DNA of 64,000 nt, from assembly GCA_019614645.1 (NCBI GenBank), contig JABWDB010000007.1, positions 8,507,501 through 8,571,500 on the forward strand, read 5' to 3'. Numbering within the stretch: position 1 is the stretch's first letter; each line of letters starts with the position of its first letter. This document shows, one piece after another, positions 43,846-55,720 of the stretch. The notes under the pieces are model-generated. The model worked only from the letters and a program-made list of their open reading frames with translations. It was not told where the DNA came from and searched no databases. Both the position numbers and the translations under genes were made by a program. Source of the stretch: Stratiolaelaps scimitus (Eukaryota; Arthropoda; Arachnida; Mesostigmata; Laelapidae).

Positions 43846-44001
43846 TATCCAAATTAAAACGTTGCGAGCCTATATAATGATTATCTCATTATCCAAGTGA
43901 ATGTAGACACCGGCTAAGTGCATGTACTATACATTAATCCTTGAAATAGGGTAAAGTGATGTTAGCCCTTGGTCAAAGTAGGTAATTTTGGGGACCGCTA
44001 C

Positions 44002-44037
44002 ACTAATACCTCTCGTGCTGGCACGAGAGATATTAGT
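44002..44037. repeat. Near-perfect palindrome with two-base loop
   Basis: 44002-44018 pairs with 44021-44037 over 17 positions with one C-A mismatch, core CTCTCGTGC/GCACGAGAG. AATACCTCTC from the left arm occurs again about 57 bases downstream. Confidence 0.85.
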
Positions 44038-44811
44038 CCCTCAATCACTTAAAAAAAAAAGTAATACCTCTCAAAGTTTGTGTTGTGTTATTTTCTTGTC
44101 TTGCCAATTTTGGAGATAACTTGAGTCGATCAGCTAGTTTCTTGTACCTTCTATCTTTCAACTTTAAAAGCATATGAAATGGGGCAAGCGCCAGTAGAAA
44201 TAACGATATGTTGATAAAAGGTCGTCGACTGACACTTCTGAGATGTTACTGTACAATATGGTACGGTATTGTAACAAACCGGAAATTCTTTCGAAAATAA
44301 TCTGCAGTTTCTACTTCAATATTCGACCTATGAGAATAACACGATAGCGGCAGTAGGCAGTTTTGAATCGACAATGATCCTGTTAGCAGGGTGGCCTCGC
44401 AGGCGACTTTACTATAGCCGAAACAGAAGAGTCGTATTTCGCTAACGACCTCATAGAGAACTTTGGACATTTGGTGCGGAGCTGGCCGAACTGGTCCTAC
44501 GAAGCAGATCAGCCTTTACAGCGAGACACACTGAAGCAACGTTATCATAGAACAAGATATCTGAGGTCGCATTTCACCGTAAGCGCGCACTTTACTAAAG
44601 GAGGAAATAGGCGAAATATCATTATGTAAAGCCCACCTAGTGGTCTGCCTGCCTTAGTGGTCTTTTCTCACTGTTGTAAATACCTACATTCGGTGCGCGA
44701 TTATCTAGCGCAATTTCCCATAACGGCAAGGTCTGTCGGTCGATGCGAGCCACATTCGAGACGAGAGCAATTTTCGGGTTAGTGAGCGATACAAAACGAG
44801 ATAGCGCCTAG

Positions 44812-44834
44812 GCAGCAGCAGCAGCCGCCGCCGC
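44812..44834. repeat. (GCA)n(GCC)n tract
   Basis: Four CAG units followed by three CCG units. Confidence 0.88.
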
Positions 44835-44999
44835 TTCAATAAATCCCCAAAATCCTCGTTATCCTCAGTGCTAATCATACTGCACGAAAAAGGGAGAGGA
44901 AAGTGTCTACGCACACGCACACACACACAGCCGCATCTAGGGTAGATGGTGGGAAGAAACAGGGACGGAATACGCTAAACTAACCAGATGGAGGCAAAC

Positions 45000-45650
45000 A
45001 GGCAGGCTGCTGCTAACCAGACTGTCTCTGTCCGGTGTGTTTTAGTGGCCCACTATAGTATGGATGGCCGGTCATCCATTGGCTCATTGGCGTCGCCAGG
45101 GGAACGACCGCAGTTCAGGCGTTAGGTCTGCGGCTCGTGACCGACTGCGACTAGCTCCCTGCCGAGCTTCGGGGAGTCGGAGATGCAGGGGGCCGCCGTT
45201 TGCGGGCTTCTACAGCTTCCCCGAACTCAGTGACCGTATTGTACAGATGTATACTACAACCCGCACGTCCGCACATACACACACGCACACACACACATAC
45301 ACACTCATCGAAGGCCAAAGCTGGTGCTGGACGAAATGCGGCGCCCTTCTCCTTCGTCGTATTACCCATAACCCATTGAGACTGACTCGGGGCATCGTCG
45401 GGACGACGGCGAACGCCCGAGAGAGCTTGACACTTGGCTGCACTCGGCGGCTACACATCTCCATCTATTGAAATAGGGGAGCCGCCGCCACCGCCACAAC
45501 CGCGTGTCCAACACCCGCACACAAACAAACATGATCTGCTCGATCGAAACCCAATTGCCAACGCCGTCGTCGATGCCATATAGGTCATATGGGTATACTT
45601 AACTGTTGAACGTCCATTGAAATGGCGTCGCTCGCTCAATATTGGACTTT
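45000..45650. promoter_or_regulatory. GC-rich block with paired inverted CCAAT boxes
   Basis: ATTGG at 45078-45082 and 45086-45090 are two closely spaced inverted CCAAT boxes. CpG-rich sequence and a (CA)n tract follow. No coding exon is recognised. Promoter function is an inference. Confidence 0.33.
45272..45304. repeat. (CA)n microsatellite
   Basis: CA repeat with two interruptions, inside a GC-rich block. Confidence 0.93.
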
Positions 45651-47832
45651 AGACACTTCTGACAAAAGGACGCGACTGCAAAGTCCTTGCAAACTCCTTT
45701 GTGCCTGTCTACGTCTGCAGAGAGTAGGGTTGAGCTCAACCAGAGCGACGTGAGGAAGACTCAGAAATATATCGCAGGACGAATGCGGATGATTTATGGA
45801 GTACGCAGCGTGAGGACGATAACAGCTTTTCTCTCTGTCAGGAAGGTATTATAGCAAGCTTATGAGCTGTCAATGTTTGTTTGTGTTTATGTGCATCTCC
45901 AACATGTTTGTTTGTTCGGGTCGATAGATCATACTGACGCCAGAATATGAAAATTAGGTTACAATCTCAGATCACTTCAGGCCATTTGTAGCGATCTGAG
46001 GGGCAGCCAAACGATTCAATTGCCTGGCTAGATATTCGAGCTCATATTTCGACCTTCGGAGCATTTAAGGGCACATTTAGAATTCCTTTCACCTAGTTCA
46101 AGGTCGGGAAGTAGACTGTTTTAGGCCTTGTCCATTTGTCCATGGCTGTCATGAATTAATAACTATGTTGAGCACGAAACTCCCACATTCACTCGATCAT
46201 TGTTGGGGATTTAAATCCAGTAGACGCATAACCTTACTTGCAGAACAAGTACTTTGGGCGAATGTCTTATCTTGGCAAAGTAGTACTTGCCTGAGTCCCT
46301 AGTATATTTGAATTCACCGGGGGAGAAAGGTCCGATGCAATAAATGACTAGCTATTTACAGCGAAGTTTTTGATGTTAGGAGCTTAATTTTGGCAAAACG
46401 CCAATCGTCATCGGCGTTCACTCGGACTTGTAGAACAAACAAGACTCATTGATGACAACGTAAATAACTTAGTAACAAGTTTATTTGAATTCTTCGGACG
46501 AAAACGCCTACTAGCATTTTGTCATTGCGTACACGCGCCGTTGCCAGTTATAGCCGAGTTTATATGTAGCTTACTGAAATGCAGCCTCCGCTAACTAAAC
46601 AAAGACACTGACTACTCTTAACATGACGGTTATAAAGTCCAAAGTCGCAATAGTTCCCATGTTGCAATCCTTTACAGCGTCAAATTCTGGGACATTCACT
46701 GCAATCCCTTGGGTGGTTACTACTTTTAGGTCAAACATGGTATGCTGAGCCAGTTCTATTTGCAAAGACGTTGGGAAAGAATTTCACACCAGATTTGGAG
46801 AGACGCTACAGAATTTCTATCAGCATATAATTGTCGTTGATTGATAAAAGCAATGTTGAGCGGTGCTGACTTAAGGTATCAAACTACCGTAACCATCATT
46901 CCCCTATGGGCCTGGAATACGCTGAGGAAGAGATTCACGTGTACCTTCTTATATAATAATTCATTTTCAGGTTAAATCAGAATGGATAGGACAAGCGTGT
47001 GAACAACACTAAATTATTATCATGTATAGAAGGCCACTCAGTATACAATAATTGGCATGTTTGTATGTATGTATATATTGTGATAGTGCAAGCCCTGTGT
47101 GACGATTGCTTTCTTGGGGCCTACCCGTTGACCGTATATCATAGTTACTATGAGCGAAGACCTATGGCAGAAGGCATCCTAACGTCGATCGAACCAAGAA
47201 TCGGTCTCAATTGAGCTGCACGATAGCTACATTTGATGGTAGAGAGGTCGCGAACAACAGGAGTTGTCCCGAGTTTCACAGTTTGCGACTCGGTTACAAA
47301 TTCAAGAGTGGAGTTTTTCTAGTAACCTTGTTAAACTCGAGCTCAAATAATTAGTCAATTGAATCCACTTATTATATGTTAATTGGATACAGTATCAATT
47401 TAATGTAAATGATCAAGTTGATCGCTATGTGTTTAAAATGTTTATTGTGCGCACTTTTTTGTCTATATTTTCCCAAGTGTTTTTTTTTTAGTTCTTTAAT
47501 CAGTATTTTATATTTTGCCCATTTTCTTCATGAATAAAATGAGGTTGACGCCAAATTTGCACACAGAGAAAAGTAGGCTCGGGGGAATCCAGCGTCTATG
47601 AAGGTGTATGGGCCGTTTATAGCGGGTTATGGGGAAAGAACGATGTTCTCGCTAAATGAAGATTTAGGGGGCTGATGGCAGTGCTCGAAACGTTGTCGAG
47701 CCTTCAATTCGGAGCATTACTATACCTTGAGAAATAGTGCTGTTATTTCATAAATCAAACCAGTAAAAGCTGGTGTTTTCGTTATCACAGATGAGGCATG
47801 ATAGGCTGTGGTAATATCATTCAAAGTTTAAC

Positions 47833-47839
<7 letters not shown>

Positions 47840-47877
<38 letters not shown>

Positions 47878-47910
47878 TATATATATATATATATATATAT
47901 ACGTATATAT
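47840..47910. repeat. Long (AT)n microsatellite
   Basis: Two AT tracts separated by one phase break at about 47873, then a short ACG interruption. Confidence 0.96.
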
Positions 47911-48061
47911 TCGCCAGAGAAACCTTACTAAACGACAAAAGCAGCGAGCCAAGCACCGGCACCTCTTTTTCACCGCAATATAGAGTTTTTAAAGAAAGAA
48001 ATCTCCAGCCCGCTCGTCCCATATGTTCACAAATTTTGAGCCAATGTCTTTCCAAAACACT

Positions 48062-48165
48062 ACCTGTGGACTCCGTCACCATGAGAGTCTCGAACCAAAA
48101 ACCTTACCTCCAATGCGCGGTTGTTCGCTCGGCAGCAAGTACCGTGATGAAGCCAGCTGTCGAAC
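48062..48165 (-). mobile_element. tRNA-like SINE, minus strand, next to a (TA)n tract
   Basis: Read on the - strand, a TGGCTTCATCACGGTAC A-box-like stretch (48139-48155) precedes GGTTCGAGACTC (complement of 48085-48096), a good B-box. A (TA)n tract at 47840-47910 lies on the 3' side of the element. Confidence 0.45.
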
Positions 48166-48626
48166 ATAGGGCACAATTGCTGTAGTGACCGTCTGGTCGA
48201 TTTTTTGAGCATGCTTTGCCACCGCCGTGAATTATCTCCTAGTTTGGTTATTCACCGGAAACATATAGCTCTATTCCTTGCTTCGAAGTTGTTTCAAGCC
48301 GATCGTGAGGCACTCAGTAGCGCGTGTTAAACTGCTTACTCAAATGCTCCTACCCCGCCAGTGACACGTGTTTTAGTCAGACGCCTTGCACATACTTATG
48401 CATCTCATTGTGCTCTTTACAGCTCACATGTCACAACTCTGTATCAAGTCCTTCGAGTCCCGTTGGCACGCTGCCACGGAAAACCAAGCCCGTCACGTAT
48501 TCGGCATATCCTAATGAAATAGACTCAAATCTCTAATTTGCTCTGTGACTTGAGACGTCGGCCGCCAACTCTATATATGTATAATAGGTTGGTCTCACGT
48601 TCCCACAACCGAAACCTGTTTATGTT

Positions 48627-48646
48627 TCTCTCCCTCTCTCTCTCTC
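48627..48646. repeat. (CT)n tract
   Basis: CT-rich run with one extra C, inside a GC-rich block. Confidence 0.9.
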
Positions 48647-49090
48647 CCGCTCTCTTCCCACGCGGTGGCCTCGTCTCGGTCGTCCGCCCTAGGGTCCGCC
48701 TGTCAGACCGACAGAGCCTTTCGTTCATCGACTCAGTGAGCCCCACGCACCGGGGGAAGCAGCGTAACGAGGGCACGGTCACGATCACGATCATCATTGT
48801 GATCAGCAGCAACAACAATAGCAATAGAAGCGTCTGCCGCTTCAACAGGCATATCATCATAACAGTGAAAGAATCGAAGTTGGCCGAAAGGTCATCCCGC
48901 CAGGCTCCCTCCAGCATCAGCAAATTGAGCGGCCGTTGACTAACCGAGCAGGATGGGCTCTCGTAGTGCAGCAGTAGCACACCGCTGCAACAAGCAGTGA
49001 CGCCATTACAGCACAAGCCTAATAATCTTCTTCGTAGGTTCTACATCGCCGTCGAAGCACGAACGTGGCAGTGGTGGACAGCGACGTTTA

Positions 49091-49106
49091 CAGCAGCAGC
49101 AGCAGC
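49091..49106. repeat. (CAG)5 repeat
   Basis: Five CAG units in a GC-rich block. Confidence 0.9.
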
Positions 49107-49302
49107 ATCCACCTGCCTATCTCGCTTGCTAGTCTTCGTGCTTGTCTGCGTTTGTTTCTGGCTGTGGGACTACAAACACAGCTTTCCCACGAGTGGCTCG
49201 GTCGGCCCCATTCCGAGCCTTCGGGAAGACCGAACCTCGACCGAAGATGTGGAGGAGGTGCGTCATCGCTTAGGTGAAGACAACGACTTTCAATACAATA
49301 CA

Positions 49303-49356
49303 ACGCTTGGTTTATTAACGGAACTGCAGTCTTATCACAACGCTTAAGTTCTCGTA
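49303..49356 (+). repeat. Dispersed repeat family C copy
   Basis: TTGGTTTATTAACGGAACTG, then ATCACAACGCTTAAGTTCTC follow the order of the family. The copy lies at the 3' edge of a GC-rich block. Confidence 0.6.
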
Positions 49357-49596
49357 AAAATAATAGCGAAAAAAAGTGTCGTCTCATGGATTATTTCAAA
49401 TGCTACCGATTTCTGGAAACGGCAGTATTTACATCAATTGTTTGATTATCATAAAAGTAACAGTATCAAAGGGGCAACGCCCACACAAATTATATTCATT
49501 ATGGGGAAGCTCACCCACCTTGTCGGCCACCCAGGCCATGCCAACATTTCTTATCAAGTCGACTGGCGCTGATTGGTTGAAGTTTGCTCTCACGAA

Positions 49597-49598
<2 letters not shown>

Positions 49599-49695
<97 letters not shown>
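49599..49695. repeat. Very long (TA)n microsatellite
   Basis: (TA)41 without interruption at 49599-49680, then a single C and about seven more units. This is the longest pure repeat in the window. Confidence 0.98.
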
Positions 49696-49699
49696 TTGT

Positions 49700-51229
49700 T
49701 AGGGTGAGAGAGGAGAAAGACAAAATACTTATTCGCAATAACAATTCGCAGCAACAACGACAACCTCGTTACTATGTCACCCATTCAAATGTGAATTAGT
49801 CGATGAACCCGGGGTAAATATGATACAAAAAAAAGCTACCACGTTGTGCCAATAACACAAACACGCATATTCTGGTCCACTGTACCATCGATGTTCGCCC
49901 AATGTTGTGGCCCGTGCGAACAAAGCGAATTATTTATTGAACAAATAATCCAATAACAAGAAACAATCATACAATTGTTGTTATGACAATTATTAATGTG
50001 CTGTCCGTGCAATCGGGCTCGCCCACGATCGCACGCCACCTCTATTCCGGCTTGCCAAACAGCGATCTAATATATTTCCATCGATCGAATAATGGTCTAC
50101 GAGCGTAACTTCTCGTTTGTACCTAGCAGTCTCCGCTTTCTCGTTATCCTCGGCCTTCTCTGCCGACCTGCTTTACCCTCTGCATCGATGGAAATCGATC
50201 GAAAAAAAAACGTCTACATCTACTGCCCAGTTGTTGCCAGGCTGATCTCTGTACCGCCGTCGAAAGGCTAAATAGCGGGCGACTATAAGATAAACGATGT
50301 TATACCGTCAAGACATAACGCCCTGAGGGTGGATCATAACAGACTCAGAATGCGGCCTCGATAAAAATATGATGATGATAACCGCGACAGAGTGGAAGCG
50401 ACGGCCTAAGCTGCTTCCACTTAAAGTGCGATCCGTGCTTGCGAAAACTTTTCGTAGACTATTGACACGAGCCTATCCATAACGGCCCAAGTGCTCCCAA
50501 AAGTTTAAGTGACTTTGTTGCAAATGTACCTATATTCACAGTATTCGCGGGGGGCCTCTAGTGGGATTATCTAGCAAATACGGTAGCGCTTTTTTTTATT
50601 GACAATAGAGTCTAATAATGAAAATAACGGCAGCAAAAACAAAATGTCGTTATAAAATAAACAACAAAGCACTTTGATTGGAAGCTTTGATATTGAAGTG
50701 AAACATGAGATATATACATTTATATTGTATATATATATACAATCCAGCATAATATATAACAATAATACAAAACAGATACTTATAAATCGAGTTGCTCCCA
50801 AGTTATTTTGGCAAGGTGCTGTGTTCTAAAGTTCTGTCAGTATTCTTGTGTGCTAGCATCGGTTTTACTTCTCTTCATTCATATTCGAATGCAGTTTTCT
50901 AACAGTGCATCATAAGAAAGCTGTGATGAACAGGTTTCAAGCCAACCGGGTGCGTTTCCAACACGTTGTCATGCCTTTGATCAAATCCCAGAAAATAAAC
51001 GTGCAGTCCTATATAAGTACGGCATCGTTAAATGCGTGGCCCGATTCAGGTGTCGAAACGCGACCATGTCTTGTTGACCACCCTGCTTTGAATCGCAATT
51101 GGACATACGCCTCTTTTCATCAGTCAACCAATACTTTATATTATGGGATCACCAAGCTATAATTGGAGTTTACATCCGCACGTATGCCATTCAATGCGCA
51201 TCGAATGTGTAGGCAGCCCTAGCAAGATA
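49700..51229. other. No recognisable gene
   Basis: AT-rich sequence with short frames. Only the TA repeat at 50712 is notable. Confidence 0.45.
50712..50741. repeat. Interrupted TA repeat
   Basis: TATATACATTTATATTGTA followed by TA units. Confidence 0.85.
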
Positions 51230-51960
51230 AGTAATTACCTCCAATAGAGTCCTATTCCTCTCTCCAAGGACTCACAGTTACGTTCTTCATCCTGTCCCAA
51301 ATGTATCTGACGGGATCCTTCCAGGTGCTCCTTCCCGTCACCGACACCTTTGATACGTCGTGTTGTATTGCTGTTATTCGATGTTGTTGCTGCTGTTGCC
51401 GCACCCATTGCTGTTGTTGTTGTTATTACTGTGCGAGCTCCGCCTTTGTCGTTGTCGTTTAGTTGGACCGTACTGCCGTTCATGTTTATATTTGTCGTAA
51501 AGTTTCGCCAACGCTCGGCCCTCTCGTCCTGTTTCTCTGCTGCTTACGTCTGCGCTAACGGCAGCTTCCGGTGGCGACGCTGCCGTCGATCCCTCGCAGA
51601 CAGGCTGGTCTATCCTTTACAGCCTCCTAAACGATTCGTGCCTCCTCGACTACAAGGGCTAGAGAGGTGTGTGTGTGTGTAGGTGCGCGTTTATCGTAGG
51701 TGTTCCGTGCGGTTCATACAGTGCGAGCAGGACATCCATGAAAGGGCTGACTGGCTGAGGGGCTGAAGCTTGAGAGAACGTGGGGACCCAGGTAGCAGTA
51801 GCTATTGGCGCGATTCAAAGCAGGGGCAATAGGGATGGGCCTTGCTGTCCCACTACGGCCATCCCTGGTGCGCTCGCGAGCCAACGGACGCGCGCCCTCA
51901 ACCCTCAAGCGTCCAGTATCCTGTAGGTCTTACCTCCCACTCGGCTTATTTCCCTACTTG

Positions 51961-52016
<56 letters not shown>

Positions 52017-52470
52017 ATTCGTGAATAGAAGCTCAACTAGCTACAAAGCAACATCTGCCCGCGAGGGAGGACAACGACGGGGTCAAAAAAGCTACAAGAG
52101 CGGCCCCCTCCCCCACTAGGGCCACGTTTCCCAGACGACACGATAGCAGATAGCCAGATAGCCCCTCTGCTCTGTGGGCACGATACCAGCACGGCCAGGA
52201 CACCGCCACCGTTTCTAGCGCCACAACAGCGACACGCCGCCCTACGACACTGGAACAGCGACAGCCGAGGCAAAAGGACGAAGCAACTGCAGCAACCATC
52301 GCTGCGGCTGCGGCCGTGGTCCGCCGCCGAGGCAACAGAAGCAGCAATATCGCCGAGAGATAGCGGACGAAATGGCCGGCTACGGGATACGGCGGCTGGA
52401 GCATTGCTATCGGCCGAGCTGGATCTAACAAAGGCCGTCCCAGGGGAGAGCGGGAGGGGACGCGTTAGAG
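51230..52470. promoter_or_regulatory. GC-rich block with long CTG repeat
   Basis: Composition and trinucleotide content resemble the block at 30000. The + frame from 51835 would be dominated by a leucine run and the - frames by alanine or serine runs. Noncoding regulatory or leader sequence is the likelier reading. Confidence 0.3.
51958..52016. repeat. (TTG)4(CTG)15 trinucleotide repeat
   Basis: Fifteen perfect CTG units at 51970-52014, preceded by four TTG units. On the + strand an ATG at 51835 would read it as a run of about 20 leucines. On the - strand the glutamine frame is closed by stops on both sides, so a polyglutamine protein is not supported. Confidence 0.97.
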
Positions 52471-54128
52471 TCTAGTCTCCTTCTTCTTTGATACGACAGT
52501 ATCTAAATAGGCGGGGAACCTTCACGCATGAAGCGAACACGGGACACTTGGGGGAAGGACTTCGAAAAACACGGCAGAACAACGACGTCGATGGCAAGAG
52601 GTGAGAATGCTTGTGAATCGCATTGCGTACGGAGGTAGCTGCGACCGCCAATCCAGTTCGTCTATCGTAGCTGTCTGTTCCTAGCTTCATGTCCTTGCTC
52701 GCGTTCGTGGTGAACGAGGCTGTGCCAGTGTGTCTGGATAACTGGAAGCAAACAATGGGTGCAATTGTCCGGGCAATGTGGTTTCGAAATGGCGTTGGGC
52801 CAACAAAGCCAAGTGCTTGTTTACTGAGGTCGACAGGTACGGAACCAGGACCATCTACATGTATTAACACAAGCTCGTGTCCTTTCCACAGTTAAAATAT
52901 GTAGAAGACCGTTCTTTTAACTAGGTTCACACGGGACAACTTATTATAAGTAACTGTATGATTACATTTTATCTTATTATTACATTAACTGTAACTTATT
53001 ATTACATTTTAGATAAACAGTTGTTGAACGCAACGGCTTGGTTAAAATTCATAAACATATAAATATACATATATTCACTTGTTAAGTAGACGCACTTACA
53101 ACCATTAGTATTTCTCCCTTAATCCCCTCACCTATGATTAATGCATCTGCACAGCCTCGGTGGCGCGACGTACCTTATTTGGGGTATTAGTTGCGCCCAG
53201 GACAACTTGAATTGAGATAAAACAAATGGCATATGTAGAGGTGTCGAAAGGGGACTAGAACAGGGGCTGAGAAGAACGACCATTCCCATATTATCACTGG
53301 TATAGTATGCTCTCGTCCCTATGTTAGTGTCTCAATCCTAGACTCAGGTACACAATTCTAGGGTAAGGAGCCATTCCGCGATTGAAGTAGTACCGGCACA
53401 GACCAGGAAGACAAGATGAGCTTTTTTTGTCTTTAGTGGGTATAGTGGGGCACATATTATAGTGAAGCTTGGTGTGCATAACGCATGTCTGCTCGTCTAA
53501 CGAAAATCCCGCCGCGTATGGGTAGGCTTCTCTTGAACGTCGTCGTCGTCGTCATAGTCGAAAATCAGTAGCCTAATCTGCATATGGGTGTCTAAAATGC
53601 TATGTATACCGCGCACAACACTGTCTGAGCTGAAGAACATGCGCGGAAATCTATTTTGAGCAGACGATTTACCCATTGTCGACTACTCGTTGTCCGGAGC
53701 CCTACCGCGTCGTTGATATGCTGCTGGAAGAACGCGTTATAGGATAGAGAAAACCACAAGAGACCAATGATGTTTTTAAGGTATCGGCACGAATATGTTG
53801 ACCTAGCTAGCTCACGAAAGAGATCGGACACGTGGGCCTTTGCTAAAAGAGTGACGTAAAGTGGCTCCCATAAGCTTTACTGAGGGGGCGGGCTCAATCA
53901 GGCGATCGTCGAGTGCCAGCAGCCGTAGCGATCCCGCACCTCGCGACAAGCGACGAACTAAATGGGCGATTAACTTAAGGCGGACGCTCTTCTCCATTGT
54001 CTAATGCTAGTCGGGACTAACAGAAAATAACTAACTGAAAATAGAAGGGGCATGTTAATCAGAAATATTGATATTATTCATCGATTCACTAGAATGTCAA
54101 TTCACTATATACACGTGTAATTAATGAA
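52471..54128. other. No recognisable gene
   Basis: A - strand frame of 132 residues (52472-52870) and an ATG frame at 53812-53997 have no motif I recognise. The latter lies just beyond the gypsy-like remnant, but no integrase signature is visible. Confidence 0.4.
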
Positions 54129-54175
54129 TGACAATGGGCTTAAGCTCTCTTATATGTCATCACGCAGCGGGTCAT
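54129..54175 (+). repeat. Dispersed repeat family C copy, 3' half
   Basis: TGACAATGGGCTTAAGCTCT, then CTTATATGTCATCACGC match the second half of the copy at 322. It abuts the truncated end of the Ty3/gypsy-like remnant. Confidence 0.55.
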
Positions 54176-55720
54176 TTTTTCATTTTTTTCTCGCCAACAA
54201 CATTTTCGATTATTTGGAGGAAATATCGTCCAGCTCGCCTTGAGCGCTTGTTGGGTCGGATCCTTTGCGAGAGCTTGAGCAGAAGATACATCGGTCACGT
54301 CCGCCAAAGGTGCTAAGCTCTCAAAAGCCAATGGCATAATTGTAAATTCGGTCTCAAGGCCAACGTGCTTAGTCCCCCAACGGATATCCGCTGGCAAGGA
54401 GGCATCTCCTCCCTTGACGAGCCCTTCTTTGCACGTAAGTCACCGCTGGCGTGTGTTCAACGGTTGACATCGCACACGATATTCTTCCTGTGTGCATATG
54501 GTATAAGGATAACATCGTTACGTCGCTTGGCCGTCACCGAGTGATAGATGAGCTGGTTCGCACATGTTTTGCACGCCAGCAACCCTCAATCCATTAGAGA
54601 TTTCCTCGTTAAGCATAGGTGCGATTCGGTAATCTGGCTATAGACAAGACCCTGTAGGCCAGATGAGTCTATATGGAAAGCCAGCTGAGGGTCACCTAAG
54701 GAAAGAAAGAGATGAGCTTGTCTGACCATTGCACTCATTCCGGATGCAACAATGTATGTCACATAAGGTGCCAGGTTCAAGCTTAAGGAAACATAAATTC
54801 GAAACTGGAGCTCATCGAGAAGTTGGCCTACCGATGGGCAGCGAGGTTGTGCGGTTTGTAGAATATACGAGCGGCCTCTTCGACATATTCGGCTGTTGAA
54901 GCATCAAGTTCTTGGATCCTGGTTGAGCAAGCGAAGCGATCGACAGTGTGCCGCAAACACCAGTCGGCGTCTAAAGGACTTGGGTACAGTTGGTGGAATC
55001 TATTTTGGATATCACGGAGGAGTTCAGCATTCGTGAAGACGTTTTGGCAAAAGACGACGAACAAGCCCACTTAAGCTCTGCTATGGAGGTCGCTGCAAGG
55101 ATAGAGTGACGCAATAATTGGCTTGTTGCGGGTACATTCTGAAAGCACAATCGCACATTGCTATTGCCTTCTGCAATTTATACCCTATAAGATATTTCAG
55201 TCCTTCGCTGAGAAAAGGCAACCCCAGCAGTCGCAGGGCGGGTATGTCTACCCAAAGCGTATCTGGTAAGAGAGCTTGAATTACGACAACTCTACAACCT
55301 TCGTAAGGCTGGTTACCATGAGTTCACCCTGCGTGGACTGCAGCAATCTTCTTTGATTCCGCAACCCATTCGAGACTCTTCATAGGTCCTGTAAAAGGTC
55401 TCTGTTTCTCTTTGCAAGGTCACCTTGGTTGCAAAACGTCGTAGAATTCGTTTGCAGACTATGGGTCGAATGTCGCAATCAGGTTTGATTCCTTAGTGGA
55501 GTACAAAAGAACACTGTACAAGAGTTTCTCGACGTACCTGGGCAGTTGCACATTTATCACAGATTTACAAAAACGAGTCGGAGACCTATGCAATGGTGTT
55601 TCCTGGCCTTGCACATTGCTCAAAGTATCACGTAGATTGCGTCGGAGCCCACCAAGGGCCCCGGCTGACGAAAGCGGACACGCCCTTTTTTCTACTCCTG
55701 ACTGACTCTTGGTCAAATTT
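54140..55720 (-). mobile_element. Degenerate Ty3/gypsy-like pol remnant
   Basis: Read on the - strand from high to low coordinates, short frames broken by stops and frameshifts fit the order of a Ty3/gypsy pol: RT/RNase H connection, RNase H, then the linker to integrase. The clearest parts are DVILIPYAHRKN followed by IVCDVNR (about 54450-54530), resembling the end of RNase H, and SSAQALAKDPTQQALKAS (about 54230-54290), the usual spacer before the integrase zinc finger. Weaker are EFYDVLQPR...RPFTGPMKSLEW (about 55345-55430) and QALLPDTLWVDIPAL (about 55225-55275). Gag, the catalytic RT core, integrase core and LTRs were not found. It is an old, non-functional fragment, ending at a family C repeat. 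The RNase H end and linker are the firm part of the call. The upstream part is inference. Confidence 0.55.

Larger units (their letters stand above)
36741..44999. other. No recognisable gene
   Basis: Repeat-rich: the inverted repeats at 36954 and 44002, family C at 40981, family A at 41490, the double tRNA-like unit at 42960 and several TA tracts. A C10 run lies near 42830. Frames at 38553-39165 and 39436-39923 overlap in different phases without family motifs. Confidence 0.45.
45651..48539. other. No recognisable gene
   Basis: AT-rich. Holds a long (AT)n tract and a minus-strand tRNA-like unit. Confidence 0.45.
48540..49290. promoter_or_regulatory. GC-rich block with CT and CAG repeats
   Basis: Frames run on both strands, as expected of GC-rich sequence lacking stops. 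None resembles a known family. Possible 5' region of a gene outside this stretch. Confidence 0.25.

Noticed and set aside
48525..49016. 163-residue minus-strand frame and a 133-residue plus-strand frame over the same bases
   Set aside because: Both strands are open because the block is GC-rich, and neither peptide has domains. The repeats dominate both.
49584..49702. Tyr-Ile repeat open frames on both strands
   Set aside because: They are translations of the (TA)41 microsatellite.
51835..52119. Plus-strand frame with a run of about 20 leucines, transmembrane-like
   Set aside because: The leucine run is only the CTG microsatellite. No exon boundaries or family support it.
53592..53997. Extension of the gypsy-like element through an integrase core
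   Set aside because: The two short minus-strand frames lack any integrase zinc-finger or catalytic motif, so they are not included in the element.
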